NCBI GenBank assembly: GCA_030428865.1 | Contig: JAUIEK010000002.1 | Span: forward strand, 186,001 to 250,000 | Source: Bacteroidia bacterium | Lineage (GTDB): Bacteria; Bacteroidota; Bacteroidia; Flavobacteriales; Flavobacteriaceae | Direction: 5' to 3' | Length of the DNA: 64,000 nt | Shown: piece after piece, positions 46,116 to 55,586 of the stretch | How the letters are laid out: every line of letters starts with the position of its first letter | Numbering within the stretch: the stretch's first letter is position 1 | Notes under the pieces: model-generated | Told to the model about the DNA's origin: nothing | The model's database searches: none | What the model saw: only the letters and a program-made list of their open reading frames with translations | Position numbers and translations under genes: made by a program

Positions 46116-47546
46116 ATGGACGAAAATAGCAGCAAAGAAGCATTACAAAATCCTATTTTTTCTATCATCTCTAAGAGTTCTAAACAATTGAATTTAGAAA
46201 CCTATGTGATAGGTGGCTTTGTTAGAGATTATTTGTTAAAAAAAGAGAATGCTAAAGATATCGATGTTGTTACGGTTGGTAATGGAATTGCTTTAGCAAA
46301 ACAGGTGGCTAAAAACCTTTCAGGAAAACCAAAAGTTCAAATTTTTAAAACTTATGGTACTGCTATGTTGCGTTATCAGAATTTAGAAATTGAGTTTGTG
46401 GGTGCTAGAAAAGAATCCTATTCAGAAGAAAGCAGAAATCCGACAGTAAGTACAGGAACATTAGAAGATGATCAAAATAGAAGAGATTTTACAATCAATG
46501 CGTTAGCATTAAGCCTGAATGAATCTAATTTTGGAGAGTTATTAGATCCTTTTGGTGGAGTAAAAGATTTGCAAAATCAGATCATTAGAACACCATTAGA
46601 TCCAAATATTACTTATTCTGATGATCCTTTGCGAATGATGAGAGCAATTCGATTTGCTTCTCAGCTGGGTTTTGAAATTGAAGAAGAATCGCTTAAAGCA
46701 ATTACCAGAAATGCTTCAAGAATAGATATCATAACTCGTGAACGCATTGTTGTAGAACTCAATAAGATTTTAGAATCACCTAAACCTTCTGTTGGGTTTT
46801 TATTATTAGAAAAAACCAATTTACTAGAAAGAATCCTTCCAGAACTCACTGCGCTTAAAGGTGTAGAAGAAGTAGAAGGACAAACACATAAAGACAATTT
46901 TTACCATACACTAGAGGTTGTTGATAATATGGCGCAATTTTCTAATGACTTATGGTTACGTTGGGCTGCTCTACTGCATGATATAGGAAAAGCTCCTACC
47001 AAAAGATTTGATAAAAGAATTGGTTGGACGTTTCATTCTCATGAATTTGTAGGGTCTAAAATGGTTTATAAGCTTTTTAAACGTTTAAAAATGCCATTAA
47101 ACGACAAAATGAAATTTGTTCAAAAAATGGTGTTGCTAAGCTCTAGACCAATTGTTTTAGCAACTGATGTTACAGATTCGGCTATAAGAAGACTTATTTT
47201 TGACGCAGGAGATGATATTGATTCCTTAATGACTTTGTGTGAAGCTGATATCACAACAAAAAATCCGAAAAAATACAAGAACTACCGCAAGAATTTTGAG
47301 ATAGTTCGTGAAAAAATACAAGAAGTAGAAGAACGCGATCATATTCGAAATTTTCAACCTCCAATATCAGGAGAAGAAATTATGAAAACATTTAATCTAC
47401 AACCTTGCAGAGAAATTGGTCAAATTAAAGAAGCTATTAAAGAAGCTATTTTAGAAGGAGAAATTCCTAATGACTACGAAGCGTCCTATCAATTTATGCT
47501 TAAAAAAGGAAAAGAATTAGGGTTGACACCAAATTTTACAGAATGA
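46116..47546 (+). CDS. cca: CCA tRNA nucleotidyltransferase with HD domain
   Basis: Adds or repairs the tRNA 3' CCA end. Nucleotidyltransferase core YVIGGFVRDYLLKKENAKDI with DVVTVGNG, then DDQNRRDFTINALALSLNE, DDPLRMMRAIRFASQLGFEI, and an HD phosphohydrolase domain LLHDIGKAPTKRF near residue 288. 476 residues, the normal Bacteroidetes form. Overlaps the next gene by ATGA. Confidence 0.93.
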   Translation: MDENSSKEALQNPIFSIISKSSKQLNLETYVIGGFVRDYLLKKENAKDIDVVTVGNGIALAKQVAKNLSGKPKVQIFKTYGTAMLRYQNLEIEFVGARKESYSEESRNPTVSTGTLEDDQNRRDFTINALALSLNESNFGELLDPFGGVKDLQNQIIRTPLDPNITYSDDPLRMMRAIRFASQLGFEIEEESLKAITRNASRIDIITRERIVVELNKILESPKPSVGFLLLEKTNLLERILPELTALKGVEEVEGQTHKDNFYHTLEVVDNMAQFSNDLWLRWAALLHDIGKAPTKRFDKRIGWTFHSHEFVGSKMVYKLFKRLKMPLNDKMKFVQKMVLLSSRPIVLATDVTDSAIRRLIFDAGDDIDSLMTLCEADITTKNPKKYKNYRKNFEIVREKIQEVEERDHIRNFQPPISGEEIMKTFNLQPCREIGQIKEAIKEAILEGEIPNDYEASYQFMLKKGKELGLTPNFTE

Positions 47547-48571
47547 AAATAATACAAGTTATAGATCAGTTAGGTTTAGGTGGAGCGGAAAGGGTTTGCG
47601 TTAATATGGCTAATCTATTAAGCCGTCATAATTATAATGTCAAACTGGTTGTATTTGATAAATCAGGTCCCTTATTTGATTTAATTGATCAGAATGTTGA
47701 AATCGTAATTTTAGGAAGAAAGAAAAACCGATTTAAAGCATATAAAAGATTAATTCAAGAAGTTAAAGAAGCCGATATTGTGCATATACACATGAGGCAA
47801 AATTTTAAATATGTTAAGAAAACACTATTGTTTTATGGTGTAAAAAAGAAACTCATTTTACACGATCATTTTGGAGAAATAGCAGTAAACAAAAGAATTC
47901 CTACTTTTTATAAATCGTTTTATAAACCTGATGTTTATATCGGTTGTTCTGAATTATTAACGGATTGGGCTGTAAATATAGTTGGATTAGATTCTAGGTA
48001 TGTTTTTTTGGTTCATAATTTCGTATTAAAATACAATGTTCAAAAACCAAATACTTTTGAGAAAAAAGATTTGGTATTGGTAGGAAACATGAAACCTGTT
48101 AAGAATCATTTTTTTGCAGTTAAATTAGCTAAAGAGCTAGATAAAAACTTAACCATATATTGCGCAAAAACAGAGAATAGCTACTTCAAAAATCTCAATA
48201 AAAAAATAGAGTCTTTGGGTATGAAAGACCGTGTTTTTTTTAAGCATGGCTCAATAAATGTTCAAGAAGAATTATATCAATATGATTATGCATTACTTAC
48301 TTCAACATCAGAAGGAGATCCATTAGCACTAATTGAGTATTTATCACAAGGAATTCCTTTTTTAAGTTATAATATAGGAGAATCGGTAAAAATTATTAAA
48401 AAATATTTCCCATCTTTTGTACAAAATACCTTTGAAATACAGGAGTGGTTAGACAATCATAAAAAAATAGAAAAAGTTACTAAAGAAGAGTTAGAAGCTA
48501 TTTATGAAAAACACTACTCTTCAGAAATTTTCTTAAAAAAGTATATAGAAATATATCAGAAGATTACGTGA
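47543..48571 (+). CDS. GT-B glycosyltransferase
   Basis: 342 residues: MKIIQVIDQLGLGGAERVCV is the classic GT4 N-terminal glycine loop, KDLVLVGNMKPVKNH and STSEGDPLALIEYLSQGIPF the donor site. ATGA-coupled to cca. Its last 8 bases overlap the end of the convergent ABC exporter gene. Acceptor unknown. Confidence 0.85.
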   Translation: MKIIQVIDQLGLGGAERVCVNMANLLSRHNYNVKLVVFDKSGPLFDLIDQNVEIVILGRKKNRFKAYKRLIQEVKEADIVHIHMRQNFKYVKKTLLFYGVKKKLILHDHFGEIAVNKRIPTFYKSFYKPDVYIGCSELLTDWAVNIVGLDSRYVFLVHNFVLKYNVQKPNTFEKKDLVLVGNMKPVKNHFFAVKLAKELDKNLTIYCAKTENSYFKNLNKKIESLGMKDRVFFKHGSINVQEELYQYDYALLTSTSEGDPLALIEYLSQGIPFLSYNIGESVKIIKKYFPSFVQNTFEIQEWLDNHKKIEKVTKEELEAIYEKHYSSEIFLKKYIEIYQKIT

Positions 48572-50393
48572 AAGATTGCATGCTCACTAACTTATAATAT
48601 TCTCCTTTTTTACTAAGAAGTTCTTCATGTTTTCCCTGCTCAACTATTTTTCCTTTTCCCATAACAACAATACGATCTGCTTTTTGGATAGTTGATAGAC
48701 GATGAGCAATAACTAATGACGTTCTGTTTTCCATCATTTTTTCAAGAGCTTTTTGTACTAGTAATTCAGATTCTGTATCTAGGGCAGAAGTTGCCTCGTC
48801 TAGAATCATAATAGGCGGATTTTTTAAAACTGCTCTTGCGATTGACAATCGCTGTCTTTGTCCTCCTGATAGTTTACCACCTCCATCTCCAATATTCGTA
48901 TGATATTGCTCTGGTAAATCTTTAATAAACTCATGAGCGTTAGCCGTTTTAGATGCTTTTAACACCTCATCTTCAGTAGCGTTTTGCTTTCCTATTCTTA
49001 TATTGTTGATTACCGTATCATTAAATAATATAGAATCTTGAGTAACAATACCCATTAGATTACGTAGTGATTTTTTAGTCATATCTTTAATATTAATTCC
49101 ATCAACAGTAATGGAGCCAATATTCACATCATAGAAACGCGTTAAAAGGTTTGCTATAGTTGATTTACCGCTACCTGACTGCCCCACCAAAGCGACAGTC
49201 TCTCCTTTTTTAATATGAAGAGAGAAATTATCAACTACCATGTCATCTATATATTTGAATGAAATTCCTTCAAAAACAATATCATTTTCGAAGGTTAATT
49301 TTTCTATAGCATTTGGCTTGTCAATAATTATACTTTCAGTTTCTAGGATTTCTAGTATTCTCTCAGCAGAGGCACTTCCTTTCTGAATGTTAGATACAGA
49401 AGTTGATAGAGTTTTTGCTGGCTGTAATACGGAATAAAATAAGGCGATATATGTAATAAATGTTTCTGCGTCTAAAGTACTTTGTCCAGACAAAACAATA
49501 TTTCCACCAAACCACAAAATAGCCATAATTGTAACTGCACCAAGAAACTCACTCATTGGTGAAGCTAATTTCTGACGCTGTATTACTTTTGTCATCAAAC
49601 GAGCATATAGTCCTGTTGAGTTTGTGAATTTTTTACTGATAGCTTTTTCAGCATTAAAACCTTTAATAATTCGAAGACCCGTTAGAGTTTCTTCAATAAA
49701 AGATAAAAACTTGCCTCCTTCTTGCTGGGCTTTCATTGAATTACTTTTTAATTTTTTTCCTAGAGAGGAAATAATTAATCCTGAAATAGGAAGCATTATA
49801 AACACAAAAAAAGTCAATTTTGCGCTCATAGCAAACATCATAATTAGTATAATGATAATGGTTAAAGGATCTCTTACAATAGAGCCTATAGAATCTAAAA
49901 AAGAAATTTCAACGGCTTGTACATCTACAGTTATTCTTGATAAAAGATCTCCTTTTCTTTTCTCTGAAAAATAAGGTATTGGAAGGTATACTATTTTTTT
50001 GTAGATACTATTTCTCACATCTCTAGTAACTCCATTAGTTAGAAAAGCTAATTCATAAGAAGCAAGAAACCTAAATAGGTTCTTAAAAAAAAACAAAATA
50101 ATACACAAACCGCAAACAAGACCGAGTGTAGCTAGTATACCATGCTGATCTATGTATTGTGTAATTTCATAATAGAAACTTTTCTTAAAATAATCAAAAG
50201 TACCTGTAATCCCTTCATAAACTGGCTTTTCAGTAACTCTATTGCCTGTTTGAAAAAGAATAGATAATACAGGTAGAAAAGACAGAACCGTTAAAATATT
50301 AAAAATAGCGTATAGAATATTGAACAGTGTGGTAGTCCATACTCTTTTTAAATAAGGTTTAACAAAGAATAAAATCTTTCTAAAATGCTTCAT
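48564..50393 (-). CDS. ABC exporter, MsbA-like
   Basis: 609-residue half-transporter: six membrane segments (1-330), then an ATPase with Walker A GQSGSGKST, signature LSGGQRQRLSIARAVLKNPP, Walker B IMILDEATSALDTE and the H-loop AHRLST. Resembles MsbA lipid A flippases and other multidrug/lipid exporters. With the surrounding glycosyltransferases a lipid or glycolipid cargo is plausible. TAATG-coupled to the upstream phosphohexomutase. Confidence 0.88.
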   Translation of the reverse strand: MKHFRKILFFVKPYLKRVWTTTLFNILYAIFNILTVLSFLPVLSILFQTGNRVTEKPVYEGITGTFDYFKKSFYYEITQYIDQHGILATLGLVCGLCIILFFFKNLFRFLASYELAFLTNGVTRDVRNSIYKKIVYLPIPYFSEKRKGDLLSRITVDVQAVEISFLDSIGSIVRDPLTIIIILIMMFAMSAKLTFFVFIMLPISGLIISSLGKKLKSNSMKAQQEGGKFLSFIEETLTGLRIIKGFNAEKAISKKFTNSTGLYARLMTKVIQRQKLASPMSEFLGAVTIMAILWFGGNIVLSGQSTLDAETFITYIALFYSVLQPAKTLSTSVSNIQKGSASAERILEILETESIIIDKPNAIEKLTFENDIVFEGISFKYIDDMVVDNFSLHIKKGETVALVGQSGSGKSTIANLLTRFYDVNIGSITVDGINIKDMTKKSLRNLMGIVTQDSILFNDTVINNIRIGKQNATEDEVLKASKTANAHEFIKDLPEQYHTNIGDGGGKLSGGQRQRLSIARAVLKNPPIMILDEATSALDTESELLVQKALEKMMENRTSLVIAHRLSTIQKADRIVVMGKGKIVEQGKHEELLSKKGEYYKLVSMQSFT

Positions 50394-52102
50394 TATATAT
50401 TCATTTCTTTGATAATTCTATCAATTTTAGCATTCAGTTGAATCTCTGTTTCTTTTAATGATTCAAGAGAATGAAGAGGTTTATTTACGCTAAAATAGAA
50501 TTTGATTTTAGGTTCGGTTCCGCTAGGTCTAGCGGCAATTTTAGTTCCATCCGCTGTATGATAAATTAGCACGTTTGATTTTGGAATATGTAAAGGACGA
50601 GTAGAGTTTGTAATAAAATCAATTTCAGAATTAGCTTGATAATCACAAATTTTGACAACTGGTGAGCCGTCAATTTCTTTGATTGGGTTGTTCCTTAAAT
50701 CAGCCATTATTTGTTGTATATGTGCAGCTCCATCTTTTCCTTTTTTTACAAAAGAAATCAATCGTTCTTTATAAAATCCATATTCTAGATATAATTCAAC
50801 AAGTTTTTTGTACAAAGAACTTCCTTTTGATTTTGCATCAGCAGCAATTTCACAAGCTAATAGAGCAGAAGTTACGGCATCTTTATCACGAACAAAATCT
50901 CCTACCATAAAACCAAAACTCTCTTCTCCACCACCAATAAAATCCAGATCAGGAAAATCGTTAACCATTTTGGCAATCCATTTAAACCCTGTAAGCCCTA
51001 TTTTTGTTTCAACCCCGTAACTATCAGCTATTTTGTTTACTAAATCGGTTGATACAATAGTAGATCCGATAAATTGTTTTCCATTTAATCTCTCTTGATT
51101 TTCCCATTGTTTTAAAAGAAAATCAACCATTAAGCTCATTGTTTGGTTTCCGTCTAAGAGACTTATTTTTCCATTAAAATCTCTTACTGCAATTCCAATT
51201 CGATCGCTATCAGGATCAGTTCCTAAAACGATATCTGCATCAATTTTTTTTGCTAAATCCATAGCCATTTTAAGTGCTTCAGGTTCTTCGGGATTGGGCG
51301 AAACAACAGTAGGAAAGTTTCCATCTGGAGTTTTTTGTTCTTCTACAATATGGACTTGTGTGTAACCAGCTCTTTTTAAAACTTCTGGAATTAGTTTTAT
51401 AGAAGTGCCATGTAAAGATGTGAAAACAATTTTTAAATTTTCTCTGTTCCTTACGTTAAAAGTTCCATTTTTTAGAGAAGCTTTCCAGAAAGCCTCATCG
51501 ATTTCTTCTCCAATAAAAGAAATGAGATTCTCGTTGGATTCAAAATTAATATTGGTATAATCAATCTTATCAACGTGATTAATAATTTCTTTATCCTCTG
51601 GAGGAACAATTTGTCCACCATCAGACCAATAGACTTTATACCCATTATATTCTGGAGGATTATGAGAAGCGGTTAGCACAATACCTGCATGACAGTTTAA
51701 ATAGTTTACGGCAAAAGAAAGTTCAGGAGTAGGTCTTAGTTCTTTAAATAAAAATACTTTAATTTGATTAGCAGATAACACATCTGCAACAACTTTTGCT
51801 AAAGATTGGCTATTATGCCTACAATCGTAAGCTATAGCGACTTTAATTTGCTGATTTGAATATACTTCTTGTAAATAATTACTAAGCCCTTGTGTAGCTC
51901 TACCTAGCGTATATTTATTAATTCGATTGGTTCCAGCTCCCATAATGCCTCGCATTCCGCCTGTTCCAAATTCTAAATCTTTATAAAAGCGATCTTCTAG
52001 ATCAGAAGAATTTTGATCAATTAAATTCTGAATTTCCTGCTGTGTTGATTGATCAAAAGGCTGATTAATCCATAATTTTGCTTTCGCTAAAATTTCTTCC
52101 AT
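50393..52102 (-). CDS. Phosphohexomutase (phosphoglucomutase/phosphomannomutase)
   Basis: 569 residues. Catalytic serine loop TASHNPPEYNGYKVYW, metal loop DPDSDRIGIAV, sugar loop GGGEESFGFMVGD, phosphate loop RPSGTEPKIKFYF. Supplies sugar-1-phosphate for nucleotide-sugar and glycan synthesis. ATG at 52102 is used; the frame also starts at a TTG two codons earlier. 15 bp after the GT2 gene upstream. Confidence 0.92.
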   Translation of the reverse strand: MEEILAKAKLWINQPFDQSTQQEIQNLIDQNSSDLEDRFYKDLEFGTGGMRGIMGAGTNRINKYTLGRATQGLSNYLQEVYSNQQIKVAIAYDCRHNSQSLAKVVADVLSANQIKVFLFKELRPTPELSFAVNYLNCHAGIVLTASHNPPEYNGYKVYWSDGGQIVPPEDKEIINHVDKIDYTNINFESNENLISFIGEEIDEAFWKASLKNGTFNVRNRENLKIVFTSLHGTSIKLIPEVLKRAGYTQVHIVEEQKTPDGNFPTVVSPNPEEPEALKMAMDLAKKIDADIVLGTDPDSDRIGIAVRDFNGKISLLDGNQTMSLMVDFLLKQWENQERLNGKQFIGSTIVSTDLVNKIADSYGVETKIGLTGFKWIAKMVNDFPDLDFIGGGEESFGFMVGDFVRDKDAVTSALLACEIAADAKSKGSSLYKKLVELYLEYGFYKERLISFVKKGKDGAAHIQQIMADLRNNPIKEIDGSPVVKICDYQANSEIDFITNSTRPLHIPKSNVLIYHTADGTKIAARPSGTEPKIKFYFSVNKPLHSLESLKETEIQLNAKIDRIIKEMNI

Positions 52103-52117
52103 ACACAAATTTTCACT

Positions 52118-53074
52118 TTAGAGGTTTCGTTTTTCTTTTATCTTGTAATGTTTTGTATTATCTCTTGATTTAATAAGAAGTTCTCCTATAAAACCTGCTA
52201 AAAATAGTTGAGTTCCCAAAATCATACAGGTTAATGCAATATAAAACCACGGATTGTCAGTTATTAAAATAGTTTTAATTTTTTGAGATAGATTGTACAG
52301 TTTAACTCCTCCTAAATAAGCGGTTAAACCAAACCCGAAAATAAACATAAAAGTACCCCAAAGTCCAAAAAAATGCATGGGTCGTTTGCCAAATTTCGAT
52401 AAAAACGAAATGGTGATTAAATCTAGAAAACCGTTGATAAACCGGTTCATTCCAAACTTTGTATGCCCGTACTTTCTGGCTTGATGTTGTACTACTTTTT
52501 CTCCAATTTTTTTAAATCCTTCATTTTTAGCTAGAACAGGAATGTAACGGTGCATTTCACCTTGCACTTTAATATTTTTAACTACATCATTTTTGTATGC
52601 TTTTAATCCGCAATTAAAATCATGAAGTGTAAGTCCTGAGGTTTTTCTAGCAGCCCAATTAAACAATTTAGAAGGAAGATTTTTTGCAAAAAAACTATCG
52701 TAACGTTTCTTTTTCCACCCAGAGATTAAATCGTATTTTTCTTGAGTGATTAAACGGTATAATTCGGGAATCTCATCAGGACTATCTTGTAAATCGGCAT
52801 CCATGGTAATAACTACATCGCCTGAAGCTAGTTCAAAACCTGCATCAAGAGCTTGAGCCTTTCCATAGTTTTTTTGAAAACGAATTCCTTTTGTAGCAGT
52901 ATTTTTTTGAGCGATGGACTCAATAACATTCCAAGAATTATCTGTACTTCCATCATCAATGAAGATAATTTCATATAAAAACTGATTGGACTGCATCACA
53001 GATACAATCCAATCATATAACTCTTGTAAAGATTCTTCTTCGTTTAATAAAGGTATTACTACCGATACATTCAT
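52118..53074 (-). CDS. Dolichol-phosphate-mannose-synthase-like glycosyltransferase
   Basis: 318 residues, DPM1/GtrB-type: VSVVIPLLNEEESLQELYDW, IDDGSTDNSW, MDADLQDSPDEI, DFNCGLKAYKNDV, then two C-terminal membrane segments (WGTFMFIFGFGLTAYLGGVK and FYIALTCMILGTQLFLAGFI). Transfers a sugar to polyprenyl phosphate. First gene of a GT-phosphomutase-exporter operon on the minus strand. Confidence 0.9.
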   Translation of the reverse strand: MNVSVVIPLLNEEESLQELYDWIVSVMQSNQFLYEIIFIDDGSTDNSWNVIESIAQKNTATKGIRFQKNYGKAQALDAGFELASGDVVITMDADLQDSPDEIPELYRLITQEKYDLISGWKKKRYDSFFAKNLPSKLFNWAARKTSGLTLHDFNCGLKAYKNDVVKNIKVQGEMHRYIPVLAKNEGFKKIGEKVVQHQARKYGHTKFGMNRFINGFLDLITISFLSKFGKRPMHFFGLWGTFMFIFGFGLTAYLGGVKLYNLSQKIKTILITDNPWFYIALTCMILGTQLFLAGFIGELLIKSRDNTKHYKIKEKRNL

Positions 53075-53094
53075 ATAGTATTATGTATAGTAAA

Positions 53095-53102
53095 CAAAGG
53101 TA
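53095..53102 (-). promoter_or_regulatory. Probable -7 element for the GT-mutase-exporter operon
   Basis: TACCTTTG (minus strand) fits TAnnTTTG 20 bp before the GT2 ATG. No well spaced TTG seen. Confidence 0.4.
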
Positions 53103-53131
53103 CTATTTTCTCAATACTTAAGAAACGCTTT

Positions 53132-53653
53132 CTAAAACTGATCTTCTTGTGTGCGTTTCATAACAGCACCAACAATTGCAGATACTATAAAGCCGAAGAA
53201 AGCAGCTCCTAAAATTACAAATGCAGAAGAAATTAGAGGTCCAGAAAACTTTTTAGCCATTTCCATTTGACTCTCAATTTGTTCATCTGTTAACCCACTA
53301 TCAATCCATGTTTGTCTTTGTTTTTCTAAAACCTGATTTGTAAAGTCAGGCTCAATAAAATTAGTAAAGACTTGATTGTAAATAAGAGAAATAACAGTAG
53401 CTATTAAAACAACTCCCATTCCAATTTTTACAGCTTGCCAAAAAGACATAATATTCATGTTGTCCGTTTTGAATTTCTTTTGTGCTAGAACCACAAAAGC
53501 CACCATCACACCAACACCAATAACTGCATTAATAATTCCTTGTTCTAAATGCATATTTAATGCATAAAAAATCACACTTAATACTATTGAAGTTATTCCA
53601 TAATACAAGCCATAATTTAAAATAATACTTTTACTCGATGCTTGATTTTCCAT
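53132..53653 (-). CDS. DUF4199 membrane protein
   Basis: 173 residues with four predicted membrane segments (NYGLYYGITSIVLSVIFYAL, IINAVIGVGVMVAFVVLAQ, AVKIGMGVVLIATVISLIYN, PLISSAFVILGAAFFGFIVS) and the GLTDEQIESQMEMAKKF loop. This is the DUF4199 family of Bacteroidetes, often next to a GT2 like this one. Function unknown. A TATATTTG -7 element lies at 53681-53688 on the same strand. Confidence 0.8.
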   Translation of the reverse strand: MENQASSKSIILNYGLYYGITSIVLSVIFYALNMHLEQGIINAVIGVGVMVAFVVLAQKKFKTDNMNIMSFWQAVKIGMGVVLIATVISLIYNQVFTNFIEPDFTNQVLEKQRQTWIDSGLTDEQIESQMEMAKKFSGPLISSAFVILGAAFFGFIVSAIVGAVMKRTQEDQF

Positions 53654-53778
53654 TGTTTAGTTTTGTTTAGTTAGTTTATACAAATATATTGATTTCAAAT
53701 TCTGCTTTAGAAAACAAAAATTTAATCCATTAGTTCACAAATATTTAAATTTGTTACAAAATTTTTAAGAAAAATTAA

Positions 53779-53809
53779 TTGTTAGACGATAAAATAGGTT
53801 GTAAATTTG
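53779..53809 (+). promoter_or_regulatory. Promoter of the SRP RNA
   Basis: TTG at 53779-53781, 20 nt, TAAATTTG at 53802-53809. The predicted start, 5 nt downstream, falls exactly on the first base of the RNA helix at 53814. Confidence 0.75.
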
Positions 53810-53813
53810 CATC

Positions 53814-53907
53814 GGCAAGTCCTACACAACTAGCTCCCTCGGAATCCCCCAGGGCGGGAACGCAGCAAGGGTACTTGGTTGTAGCAGTGTGATGTAGATA
53901 GCTTGCC
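53814..53907 (+). ncRNA. ffs: Signal recognition particle RNA (4.5S type)
   Basis: About 94 nt. The terminal helix GGCAAG (53814) pairs with CTTGCC (53902-53907). The universal SRP domain IV apical part is present: GGAATCCCCCAGGGCGGGAA and then CGCAGCAAGGGTA, with the conserved GGAA tetraloop-like and AGCAGG-type internal loops. A T run follows (53909-53914). It binds Ffh; its receptor FtsY is encoded at 61225. Confidence 0.93.
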
Positions 53908-53915
53908 ATTTTTTG
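53902..53915 (+). terminator. T-run ending the SRP RNA
   Basis: The 3' strand of the RNA's terminal helix runs directly into six T, so the RNA itself acts as terminator hairpin. Confidence 0.6.
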
Positions 53916-54028
53916 TTTCTGTACATTTCTAGCGTTTCTTCATATTTTTATAAATCTGTTAATATCTAGTCAAACTTATTAAAGAATTCTATAAACTTTT
54001 TAGGATATTTGAGGTCTAAATGGTAATA

Positions 54029-54829
54029 ATGTCTAAAGTTGTTTTAGTTACGGGAGCTTCTTCTGGAATAGGAAAATCAATTGCTTCATTATTAACTAAT
54101 AAAGGGTATAAAGTATACGGAACTAGTAGAAACCCAAATAAAACAGGTTTTGATTTTGAAATATTGCCTCTAGATGTAACTAATAGAGATTCTATACAAA
54201 ACTGTATTCAGTTAATTATTGAGAAAGAAAAACGGCTAGATATCTTAGTTAATAATGCCGGAATGGGAATTACAGGTCCAATAGAAGATACACCAACAGA
54301 GGAAATGAAACGTGTTTTTAACACTAATTTTTTTGGGGCAATCGATGTAATTAAAGAAGTTTTACCGCATATGAGAAACCACAAAAGAGGTCAGATAATA
54401 AACATTACTTCTATTGCTGGCTACATGGGATTGCCTTATAGAGGAATTTATTCTGCAACAAAAGGAGCTTTTGAATTAGCAATGGAGGCGCTACGAATGG
54501 AGGTAAAAGAGTTTGGTGTTACTGTTGTTAATCTAGCTCCAGGAGATGTTGCTACTAACATTGCAGCAGGCAGATATCATACACCTGTTTTTGACAATTC
54601 AGCATATAAAGAGAACTATCAAGCGAATTTAGAATTAATGAATGCGCATGTAGATACTGGTTTATCGCCAGATATTATGGCAAAAAAGGTGTATAAAATA
54701 TTACAAAAAAAGAATCCTAAAGTGCATTATAAAGTAGGTGGTTTTATGGAAAAATTCAGCATTGTTTTAAAACGAATTCTTCCTGATAAAATGTATGAAA
54801 AACTATTAATGAGTCATTATAAATTATAA
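54029..54829 (+). CDS. Short-chain dehydrogenase/reductase
   Basis: About 266 residues. Cofactor loop VTGASSGIGKSIA, NNAGMG, catalytic Ser (ITSIAGYMG) and YSATKGAFELA with the Tyr-x3-Lys pair. The C-terminus has an extra helix with basic residues. Classical SDR, substrate unknown. An earlier ATG at 54020 has a GAGG 5 bp upstream and cannot be excluded; I prefer 54029 because the family starts MSKVVLVTG. Confidence 0.85.
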   Translation: MSKVVLVTGASSGIGKSIASLLTNKGYKVYGTSRNPNKTGFDFEILPLDVTNRDSIQNCIQLIIEKEKRLDILVNNAGMGITGPIEDTPTEEMKRVFNTNFFGAIDVIKEVLPHMRNHKRGQIINITSIAGYMGLPYRGIYSATKGAFELAMEALRMEVKEFGVTVVNLAPGDVATNIAAGRYHTPVFDNSAYKENYQANLELMNAHVDTGLSPDIMAKKVYKILQKKNPKVHYKVGGFMEKFSIVLKRILPDKMYEKLLMSHYKL

Positions 54830-54852
54830 CACAACTATAAACTGAAAAGCAT

Positions 54853-55506
54853 ATGAAATTTTTTATTGATACAGCAAACCTAGAGCAGATTAGAGAAGCA
54901 CAATCTTTAGGTATTTTGGATGGAGTTACTACAAATCCGTCTTTAATGGCAAAAGAAGGAATTACAGGAGAAGAAAATATTATTAATCATTACAAAGCTA
55001 TATGCGATATTGTAGATGGAGATGTTTCTGCGGAAGTAATTTCTACGGATTTTGACGGAATGATAAAAGAAGGTGAAGTATTGGCTGCATTACACCCTCA
55101 AATAGTTGTTAAATTACCAATGATTGAAGATGGAATAAAAGCATGTAAATACTTTTCTGACAAAGGAATAAAAACAAATGTTACGCTTGTGTTTTCTGCA
55201 GGACAAGCTTTATTGGCAGCTAAAGCAGGAGCAACGTATGTTTCTCCTTTTATAGGAAGATTAGATGATATCTCTACAGATGGATTAAGCCTTATTGCAG
55301 AAATTCGTCAAATCTATGATAACTATATGTTTGATACCGAAATTTTAGCAGCTTCTGTTCGTCATACAATGCATGTTATTGATTGTGCTAAAATAGGAGC
55401 AGACGTAATGACTGGTCCGTTAAGCGCCATATCAGGATTATTAAAACATCCATTAACAGACATTGGATTGGCAAAGTTTTTAGCAGATCATAAAAAAGGA
55501 AACTAA
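54853..55506 (+). CDS. Transaldolase / fructose-6-phosphate aldolase family
   Basis: 217-residue short-form transaldolase: [34 protein letters not shown], Schiff-base Lys in [13 protein letters not shown], and [20 protein letters not shown] with SPFIGRLDD. Pentose-phosphate pathway. Short forms include both transaldolases and aldolases, which cannot be told apart here. Followed by a hairpin terminator. Confidence 0.9.
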   Translation: MKFFIDTANLEQIREAQSLGILDGVTTNPSLMAKEGITGEENIINHYKAICDIVDGDVSAEVISTDFDGMIKEGEVLAALHPQIVVKLPMIEDGIKACKYFSDKGIKTNVTLVFSAGQALLAAKAGATYVSPFIGRLDDISTDGLSLIAEIRQIYDNYMFDTEILAASVRHTMHVIDCAKIGADVMTGPLSAISGLLKHPLTDIGLAKFLADHKKGN

Positions 55507-55527
55507 TAGCAAATTTCTATTAATTAG

Positions 55528-55560
55528 AAATCATGGGTTAACACAGCTCATGATTTTTTA
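55528..55560 (+). terminator. Probable terminator after the transaldolase gene
   Basis: AAATCATG / CATGATTT stem with a 13-nt loop and a T run, 22 bp after the stop. Confidence 0.6.
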
Positions 55561-55586
55561 CTTTTTAGTCAAATAAAGAAGATACG

